Positions 9,436 through 15,733 of a DNA stretch of 15,733 nucleotides are shown piece after piece. Position 1 is the first letter of the stretch, and each line of letters starts with the position of its first letter. A model generated the notes under the pieces. That model worked only from the letters and a program-made list of their open reading frames with translations, searched no databases and was not told the origin of the DNA. The stretch lies in assembly GCA_003024985.2 (NCBI GenBank), contig PXIH01S0013972.1; one strand, 5' to 3'. This DNA is from Euperipatoides rowelli. Its lineage: Eukaryota > Onychophora > Udeonychophora > Euonychophora > Peripatopsidae. The translations under genes were made by a program, and so were the position numbers.

Positions 9436-11250
9436 TAATGACAACAATAATGAGTGACAAAGAGAATAAACATGGCAATAATGAAGACAACAGTGATAAG
9501 GACAATAATTATGAAATGATAAAGACAATGATGATATAACTATGACAACTCTAACCCTTGTGGAAGCAACAATGACTATGATGAGGCTGCTGATGGTGAT
9601 GAGAACAATGAAGGTGTTGAGGATTAAGACAATGGTGTAGATGAGTATGATGAAGACAGATGATGACAACAGTAATGAGGATGACAATGAAAAGGATGGT
9701 GATGAGGATGATGACAAGGACATGAATGACATTGATGATTACAAGGACAAGGATGATGACAAGGACAAGGATGATGACAAGGATGAAAAGGGGAACATGG
9801 AAGATGAGGAGGACAAGGACAATGAAAAAACAAGGCATTGAAAGGACAAGGATGATGAGGACAAAGACAATGATAAGACAAGGATGACAATGTTATGAGG
9901 ATGATGAGATAAGAATGACAAGAATGACGATGACAAAGACAATGATGACAAAGATGATGAGGACAAAGATGATGACAAGGACAAAGATAATGAGGACAAA
10001 GGATGAGGATGAAAACGATGATGAGGATAAAGATGACGAGGACAAATATGATGATGATGACAAAGGTGACAATGAGGACAAAGATGACAAAGACAATAAC
10101 AAGGACAAAGATGATGACAAGGACAAAGATAATGATGAGGACAAAGAAGATGAGGAAAAGATGACAGGGATAAAGAAGATGAGGAAAACAAAGACAATGA
10201 TGACAAGGACAAAGATGATGACAAGGCGGACAAAGATGATGCAAACAAAGACATTAACAAGGAGGACAAAAGATGATAAGGAAGACAAAGATGGCAACAA
10301 GGAGAAAGATGATGATGACAAAGATGATAAGGAGGACAAAGGCGATGAGGATGAGAACAAAGATGACAAAGAAGGTGATGAGGACAAAGATAATGAGGAC
10401 AAAGATAATGACAAAGATACGATGAGGACAGACATGTCAAGGACAAAAGCGACGATGAGGACATACAATGATGTGAGGACAATGACGATGATGAGGACAA
10501 AGATGACAAGGTCAAAGAGGATGACAAGGACAAAGACAACTAGAACAAAGATGAGGACAAAGACAATGATGAAGACAAAGACAATAAGGACAAAGACAAT
10601 GAGGACAAAGATGATGACAAGGACAAAGATGATGAAGACAAAGAAAGATGATGAGGACAATGATGACTAGGACAATGGAAACAAGGATAAAGATGAGAAA
10701 AAGACAATGAGGACAAAGATGGCAAGGATAAAGATGATGAGGACAAAGATGGCAAGGATAAAGATGATGAGGACAAAGGTGATGATGAAGACAAGTATGG
10801 TGATGATTAGAACAAAGATGATGACAAGGTGGACAAAGATGATAAGGAAGACAAACATGCAAATGAGGACAAAGACAATGAAGGCAAAGGCAATTATGAC
10901 AAAGAAGTTGATGAGGACAAAGTTGATGAGGACAAAGATGACAAGGACAAACATGCCAATGAGGACAAAGATGATGACAAGGACAAAGATGTCAACGAGG
11001 ATAAAACCCAACAGGGACAAAGACACCGACGAGGACAAAGACACCGATGAGGACAAAGATGCTGACAATGACAAAGATGATGAGGAGGACAAAGACAGTG
11101 ACAAAAATGACAAGGACAAAGATGATGATGACAAGAACGATGATGACAAGAACAAAGATGACAACAATAACTAAGATGTTGACAATGAGATCGATGACAA
11201 GGATGAGGATGATAAGGCCAAGGATGACGAGGACGTCAAGGAGGACAAGG
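9436..11250 (+). repeat. 1.8-kb array of GAN/AAR triplets (GACAAAGATGATGAG-type minisatellite)
   Basis: Nearly every triplet is GAC, GAT, GAG, AAA or AAG, arranged as variants of GACAAAGATGATGAGGAC with local higher periods. Examples are an 18-bp unit repeated at 9742-9785, an exact 30-bp tandem pair at 10711-10740 and 10741-10770, and an 18-bp pair with GACACCGAYGAGGACAAA at 11022-11055. The left 200 bp (9436-9640) is more diverged than the centre. On the plus strand one frame reads Asp/Lys/Glu-rich (DEDKDDDKDKD), one reads Met/Thr/Arg/Lys-rich and one is full of TGA stops. Non-triplet indels move the Asp/Lys frame repeatedly, so it is not maintained as a protein. On the minus strand all three frames are open (Ser/Leu, Cys/His/Pro, Val/Ile/Phe types) simply because the repeat has few antisense stops. 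I therefore do not call any gene in it. Confidence 0.92.
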
Positions 11251-12387
11251 ATGAAAATTTTTAATACTATGGCTACTACTATTAAAAATAAATTGTTAAT
11301 AGTTATTAAATTTTTAGACATATTTATTATTTTATGACTGTTATAAATTTCTCTGTAAAAGATAAGAAATACTGTTAACAATTTTAAATGGCAGCCTACA
11401 GGTCTAACAAAAAAGCAAAAAGTGTAACTTTTAGTTAAAAAACAAGTGCTTGAAAGTTATTAAAACACTGCAAGTTAGGACTGTAAAGTGCTTTTGGATT
11501 TCAGCAGCAACAATGTATTGTAGTCTGGAAAATGTACCTATTCATATAAAGCTTAAAAAGTGAAAAAAAAATAGCTGCTATCATTAATTCTACAACTTTT
11601 CACTTTAGTTTTTAAACTATTAGATACAACTTTATTTCTTTCATAAAATTTGATTAGATTGTATAGCATACACTCTAAAACATGAAACACAGCAGTTAGA
11701 AGATATAACTATACTTAATTTCAAATTTAACAATGCAAACTTATTAACATCTAAAATATTTGGGAAATCCCAAAATTTAGAAATCTAAATAGTTTTTATA
11801 TGATAGCCTACATAATAGGCTACTTGTCTGAAATGCTTTCTGGTTTATCACAGCTACTATGTAGTACAATGGCATCACCCTATATCTATATTTAGTACGA
11901 AAAAAGATTTGCTCATCAAGTATAGTTACAGTACGGTATATCTTCTAAAGAAAAAAGTTAATCTTCACGAAATTTTTTGATATTGTTTGTGAAATAAACT
12001 TAAGATAATAAAATCTATTTCAAATATCAATTTTTCTCTTACTCAAAAACGAAATTAAAACCCATGATGTCATCAGTGTGAAAACCCTCATTAAATTCTA
12101 TTGTATTTCTATATTTGAAGCAAAATAATTGATAGCAACAAGTAATGTAACTCCCTCTGGTGACTTCATGGGTATATATGTATATACTGTACATGTATAG
12201 ACATATATATTTTTTTACTGAGTAAGAAACAACGATCCAAATTTATTTTAAAATAAATAATAATTAAGAAAGCACTAATATTCAATTAATTTTAAAAAAG
12301 CGTATCAAAACTTCTGTGAGGCCAACCTGACTTTAAGACAAACTGAATAATTGCTAATTCAAATAAATTAACCATTTTAACACTTAC

Positions 12388-12460
12388 CAATAAATAAATT
12401 TTTCCTACTCTGCCAGTAATGTTGAGCCTTTACAAAAAATGGATTATTCCCTACAAGTAA
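12388..12460 (-). CDS. RSKR: RSKR/S6KL-like protein kinase, exon b (beta4-beta5 region)
   Basis: This exon of 73 nt begins in phase 0, exactly where exon a stops, and ends after the first base of a codon. The acceptor is TCTATTTTAG before base 12460 and the donor is ATTG|GTAAGTG at 12387, close to the consensus. It encodes 24 complete residues, including VGNNPFFVKAQHYWQSRKNL. This matches the kinase pattern in which the C-helix is followed by N-P-F and then beta4/beta5 with an aromatic residue and a basic turn before LFI. It continues the QCKEEISIQ helix of exon a with about one residue more than I expect for the vertebrate relative. A second AG lies 10 nt inside the exon (after 12451); using it would shift the frame, so the outer acceptor is chosen. 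The intron to exon a is 1,496 nt. Confidence 0.85.
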
Positions 12461-13956
12461 CTAAAATAGAAAGGAAAAACAAATAAATACTATAAAATAC
12501 ACAAATATTATTAAGAGCATTGGAGAATGAGCTATAGATTATGGTGTTAAAAAAGACAAATTAATAACAAATGAGAATTAGATGTTAGACCATGAATGAT
12601 ACTGAAATGGCAATTACACAATGATGGAACAGTGGAGTAGGCATTAATTTTATATGGGAGTGAAGGCCCATTAACATGATATTTTTAACAGTAAAGAGAG
12701 GTGTGGAGGAAGAGGGGAATTTTTATTATAATTTGAACAATTTCATGGCATTTTGGGGCACTTACCGTAATATAAATTTACTTAATATTGAGTTTAAATA
12801 AATAAAATTTTAAAAACTATTAAAAATTAAAGAAAAATTAATGAAGTTGATGGTATCCAGATTCCATGGAATTTGTCTCTCCCATGCATATATCTTTGAG
12901 CAATTGTGACGGACAATTGTGTTTATTTGTGTATTTATTTATACTTGATTTCATAGCAATGAAATTTGCTTTAATTTGATTTTATAAAGTGAATAAAATT
13001 ACTTTAAGGTAATAAATTATAAACAGTAGGCTACACGGTTTTTTTTTAAACAAGAAAGTTTAATTTTAAGCATCTTTTTAGTAAATTTTTTTTTTTAAAA
13101 AAAATACCAGATTTATGCTCATACAAACTACTAATTTTCCTTTTTGGACTTGGAATTTTTTTTCACTGCTATCTTCAATGGGATTTGTATAAAGTGTACT
13201 CCCGAATGAAAAGTGTTTCAGTGACACACGAAGTGATTATCTGATTCATTTGATTAATTTTTGGACTTTGATGGGATATGCATAAAGTGCGATATTTTGG
13301 AATGAATAGATTAAGAAACAACCACAAATAACATACATATTCAGGATGACTACCACTGAATTATGAGATTGAACTACAACCTCCCAGCAGTAAATAACAT
13401 TTATAGATATAATTAAAATTCAACAAAATTAATAAAAATTATGTGAAATGAAACCAAGAAAATCCAAGAGATATCTTTTACTTCCTTTTCTACATTACTT
13501 TACAGAATCAACATTCTTTGATATAAAATAGTATAAATTGTAACAATCAGGACAACATCAAACTTTAATTACTGTAAATACTGTAAATAGAATTTACATT
13601 TATTTTTTCTCATTAGATACAAAAATTAAAAGAAATTTATAAAAAAAAAACATATTTTAAAAAACAGAGATATTGTATTTGTTTAATTTAACTGCCATTT
13701 GCTAAGAGTATATTTTAATACCATCATATGAGGATTTTTGGGAATGCTGTTTGAGTAAAATTATTTTTATTATTTTAAATACTTTGTTTTATATTGTAAA
13801 AAAAATGGTGCATTCTTTTAAGCAAATGCATTTTTTAAATGAATAAAAAATTTTTATTATGTATAATCTTTAACAACTAGCATTTCGCTATTTTATTATT
13901 TTTGTTTGAAAGTAATCATTTGGTTGTGCTTTACAATAAGTTCAACATTTACTAAC
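12461..13956 (-). other. Kinase intron between exons a and b
   Basis: This 1,496-nt AT-rich intron is bounded by CAG|GTTAGT and TTTTAG. Exons a and b join directly in phase, so no exon is expected inside it. The only internal order noticed is a diverged direct repeat near 13177-13210 and 13270-13305, plus a T-run/A-run pair at 13086-13105. A strong isolated donor-like site (revcomp of CTTACCG at 12761-12767) has no matching exon. Confidence 0.7.
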
Positions 13957-14109
13957 CTGAATTGAGATCTCTTCTTTGCATTGATTCACAGCTGATTCTT
14001 TGAGAACTTCAGCTTTGGATAAAACTTTCATGGCAAATGTTTCCCGAGTATCATATTTTTTAACTTGAAATACTTCACCAAAAGCACCTTTTGCGATAAC
14101 CTTTCGCAC
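13957..14109 (-). CDS. RSKR: RSKR/S6KL-like protein kinase, exon a (glycine-rich loop and catalytic lysine)
   Basis: This internal exon of 51 codons (phase 0 at both ends) encodes the start of a Ser/Thr protein kinase N-lobe. What is seen: the acceptor ends in TTTAATCTCAG before base 14109 and the donor is CAG|GTTAGT at 13956. The peptide contains the nucleotide-binding loop IAKGAFGEVF (residues 5-14), the ATP-anchoring lysine in FAMKVL (Lys28), and a C-helix segment VNQCKEEISIQ (41-51) with Glu46/47 as candidate salt-bridge residue. The first glycine of GxGxxG is replaced by Ala. As I recall, the RSKR (SgK494) family shares that alanine and also the QCKEE segment, which is why I prefer it over S6K, RSK or SGK. 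What is known: RSKR/S6KL are AGC-group kinases of poorly defined substrate, and Drosophila S6KL acts at the neuromuscular junction. Upstream exons were not recognised. The kinase call is near certain; the subfamily is inferred. Confidence 0.85.
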
Positions 14110-14835
14110 CTGAGATTAAATAAAATAAAGTGTATTATGAGTACATATATTACCTAGTGTATATTAAATCTTTCCATAATTTAATTGGAGATATACCTAT
14201 ATATATAATTTAATCTGTATAGAATGCTGAACTAACACAAAAGGTGGAAAAATAAAAAAAATTATAATTATTTATTTACAGTACATATGTTTTTATTTGG
14301 ACAGTGGAAAACTACAATCTATTTGTAAATGGCTTACAGTAGGGGCCTACATAAGAAAGAAATTTAGATTTATAAATTTTTATTCACTGTCAATGATTAA
14401 ATGTTGCTTGCAAGAGGCTGTGTGTAAAAAAAAATGTGTATAGAATAGAGGGAGGAAATAAGAGGGGAAAAGAAAGAAAGATACAAAAGATGGGGGTAGG
14501 AAAAGTATAATTTAAATATACAAGCAATTTGAATACGGGTGTTAGAGTCGACAGATCTTTAAAGTGGGAGAGAGGAGGGCAGAGGAATTATACTGTACAA
14601 TGACAGAAATTTGTTTTTTTCTTTTTTTAATTGGATATGATTAAATGTTGATGTAGAAGTGTTAATTAAAAAAATATATTACAGTGACAGGTTAGAAGGA
14701 AGGGATATGATAATAGGATAATGGAGGTAAATCTGTTGGTTGAAAATGCTAAAAAAAAAACCTGCATTCATTATTCTGGGGCAAGGGGAAGAAGCATGGA
14801 ACAGTTGTGTATAGAAGAGGGAAGGGAAAAGTGTA
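14110..14835. other. Intron upstream of kinase exon a, with purine-rich stretches
   Basis: This lies 5' of exon a on the gene strand and is presumably intron. Purine-rich runs on the plus strand occur at 14442-14506 (GAGGGAGGAAATAAGAGGGG and similar) and at 14565-14588. Short open frames on both strands at about 14679-14906 cross the transposon boundary and are not genes. Confidence 0.55.
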
Positions 14836-15050
14836 GGGTGTCTGATAAGTCCCGCATCATAGGCGAGCTCACAAAATTTATTCAATATGACCGCCTCCGA
14901 GTTTAAGACATGTTTGGAGGTGAAACGTCATGTTAGTTACAATTGGGTATAGCATGTCAGTCTTAATTTCATGGCACTCTTCCTTATTCCGCATTCGTAG
15001 ATGTGCCATGTCATGAAGCTTCACTCGGTATACCTGTGAAATACCTTTAA
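14836..15050 (-). mobile_element. 3' end of a Tc1/mariner-superfamily transposon (5'-truncated relic)
   Basis: The outer end GGGTGTCTGATAAGTCCCGC starts at 14836 directly after a TA dinucleotide (14834-14835), as expected for a Tc1/mariner-type terminal inverted repeat at a TA target. About 40 bp inside, the minus strand carries the end of a reading frame that closes with CLKLGGGHIE and a stop. No matching opposite terminal repeat is present in the window, so only the last 200 or so bases survive. The superfamily is inferred from terminal sequence style, the TA flank and the transposase-like C-terminus. Confidence 0.55.
14878..15045 (-). pseudogene. Transposase C-terminal remnant
   Basis: One minus-strand frame reads from about 15045 (ISQVYRVKLHDM) to the TAA at 14878-14880 without interruption. 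It has about 55 codons and ends in GGGHIE. A Gly-Gly-His-[IF]-Glu tail close to the terminal repeat is familiar from invertebrate Tc1/mariner-like transposases whose C-termini follow a C-x(4-5)-GG-H-[IF]-E pattern. The DDE/DDD catalytic residues would lie upstream and are missing, so the remnant cannot be active. Alternatively it could be a fortuitous open frame, but the adjacent terminal repeat argues against that. Confidence 0.5.
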
Positions 15051-15487
15051 AAAAATTGTGTCAGTTTTTTATTTTTTCATCACTTACTTCAGGTTATGTG
15101 AGATTTAACCCAAGCAACTAATCATCCCATATTCAAATTAATTTCTGGCAGCATTAAACCAATCCCCCCCAAAAAAAAATTATCAAGCTGTCAGTACTGG
15201 CAACATATTAGAAATATAAAAAAATTGTCAATAAAATATGGAAATTACTGGAATATATCCAATATAATACAATAACTTATTGAGTGATGTCATGGAAATG
15301 TGAGCAACAAAAGCCTAAATATTTTTTGTCTACACATAACATGGAATAAAATAACCCAATATGGTAATACTAACTATGCATGCTGACTACTGTTAACTTT
15401 CTACTTGCATTTAATTTTTACACTGATAAGATCACTTATATAGCCTACTAAATTTTTTTGCCTGATAACTCTTACCTCCCTTAGGCA
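15051..15487. other. Unassigned AT-rich spacer
   Basis: No gene, RNA or repeat family was recognised between the transposon relic and the 32-bp array. A C-run followed by an A-run lies at 15163-15178. A donor-like CTTACCTCC at 15471-15479 (minus strand GGAGGTAAG) has no credible exon next to it. Confidence 0.55.
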
Positions 15488-15733
15488 CTTATGATCTTAT
15501 CCAGCAAGAATTTTGGCTCAACCCATGGTTTTAAGTCAAAAAATTTGACTGCATTTTTTTAAGACATAAATTTGTCTGTACTCATGATCTTATCAGAAAA
15601 GCAATTTGGCTAAAATCATGAGTTTATAAAGCAAGAAAGTTGGATTACTGATGATTGCGACAAAAAAATTGGATGCACTCATACATTCAGACAAGAAATT
15701 TGATTATAGTGATGATGTTATCAGACAAGAAAT
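15488..15733. repeat. Degenerate tandem array, about 32-bp period, running off the right end
   Basis: Eight units begin near 15488, 15524, 15552, 15583, 15617, 15650, 15680 and 15711 (steps 28-36 bp). The approximate unit is CATGATCTTATCAGACAAGA followed by AATTTGGCT and a few variable bases. The best-preserved blocks are CATGATCTTATCAG at 15583 and TTATCAGACAAGAAAT at 15718. The array is cut by the window edge, so its length is unknown. Confidence 0.72.

Larger units (their letters stand above)
7509..12387 (-). other. Kinase intron between exons b and c
   Basis: This 4.9-kb intron is bounded by the exon b donor (GTAAGTG) and the exon c acceptor (TTTTTTCAG). It carries an inverted-repeat element at 8321-8986 and the triplet array at 9436-11250. 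The remainder is AT-rich, with many A and T homopolymers (for example T and A runs at 8282-8300). I see no conserved coding segment on either strand between 7509-8316, 8991-9435 or 11251-12387. The open stretches there are low-complexity and lack codon structure. Confidence 0.75.

Noticed and set aside
9915-11174. Plus-strand Asp/Lys and Met/Thr/Lys frames as an acidic repeat protein
   Set aside because: The amino-acid character switches mid-frame because of indels not divisible by three. There is no splice or promoter context, and the region lies within an intron of an opposite-strand gene.
9433-11381. Long minus-strand open frames of 95-266 codons (Ser/Leu-, Cys/His/Pro- and Val/Ile/Phe-rich)
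   Set aside because: They are overlapping shadows of one low-complexity triplet array whose antisense has almost no stop triplets in any frame. There is no family resemblance, and three frames are open at once.
12761-12775. Additional kinase exon ending at the donor-like CTTACCG (minus strand CGGTAAG)
   Set aside because: Exons a and b already join in phase and the protein pattern is continuous across the junction; no acceptor or kinase sequence lies to its right.
14679-14906. Short frames on both strands near the transposon end
   Set aside because: They cross the transposon boundary and overlap each other in opposite strands; the only sensible frame is the C-terminal remnant ending at 14878.
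15471-15733. Upstream kinase exon ending at GGAG|GTAAGAG (minus strand)
   Set aside because: The adjacent sequence is the 32-bp tandem array, and all three minus frames hit stops within short distances.

Overview
The window reads as AT-rich eukaryotic nuclear DNA from an invertebrate, most likely an arthropod. The evidence is spliced exons with GT/AG junctions, a decayed Ty3/Gypsy retroelement, a Tc1/mariner-type relic, a MITE-like element, several satellite-like arrays and long A and T runs. A crustacean is a guess, resting only on the recurrent TAGGCTA/TAGCCTA heptamer. No prokaryotic operon, rRNA, tRNA or CRISPR array is supported. There are single N bases at 956 and 5366.

The one host gene I can support lies on the minus strand. 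Three short exons (13957-14109, 12388-12460, 7401-7508) join in phase. They encode the N-lobe and hinge of an AGC-type protein kinase that most resembles RSKR (SgK494, ribosomal protein S6 kinase-related; compare Drosophila S6KL). The exons before the glycine-rich loop and those for the catalytic loop, DFG and APE motifs are not visible here. The gene is therefore partial in the window, and nearly everything else left of 14109 is its intron or 3' side.

Layout from left to right: 1-2890 is unassigned AT-rich DNA with a candidate TATA-initiator core promoter near 1542-1577. 2895-3790 is a degenerate tandem array of about 78 bp period built around a small dyad motif. 3790-5090 is unassigned, with a GC-richer block at 4320-4500. 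5094-6965 is a broken Gypsy pol fragment on the minus strand (RT, RNase H, integrase start) without LTRs. 7401-7508 is kinase exon c. 8321-8986 is a 666-bp inverted-repeat element flanked by TTAA. 9436-11250 is a 1.8-kb array of GAN/AAR triplets. 12388-12460 is kinase exon b and 13957-14109 is kinase exon a. 14836 to about 15050 is the 3' end of a Tc1/mariner-like transposon. 15488-15733 is a second degenerate tandem array, of about 32 bp period, running off the window.

The genes do not form a joint system. The biology is a small-exon kinase gene with introns swollen by mobile elements and repeats. The most notable structure is the triplet array in the intron between exons b and a's downstream neighbour c. 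In the kinase pre-mRNA it becomes a very long CU-rich tract with few stop codons in any of its three frames. I found no convincing new multi-gene system.
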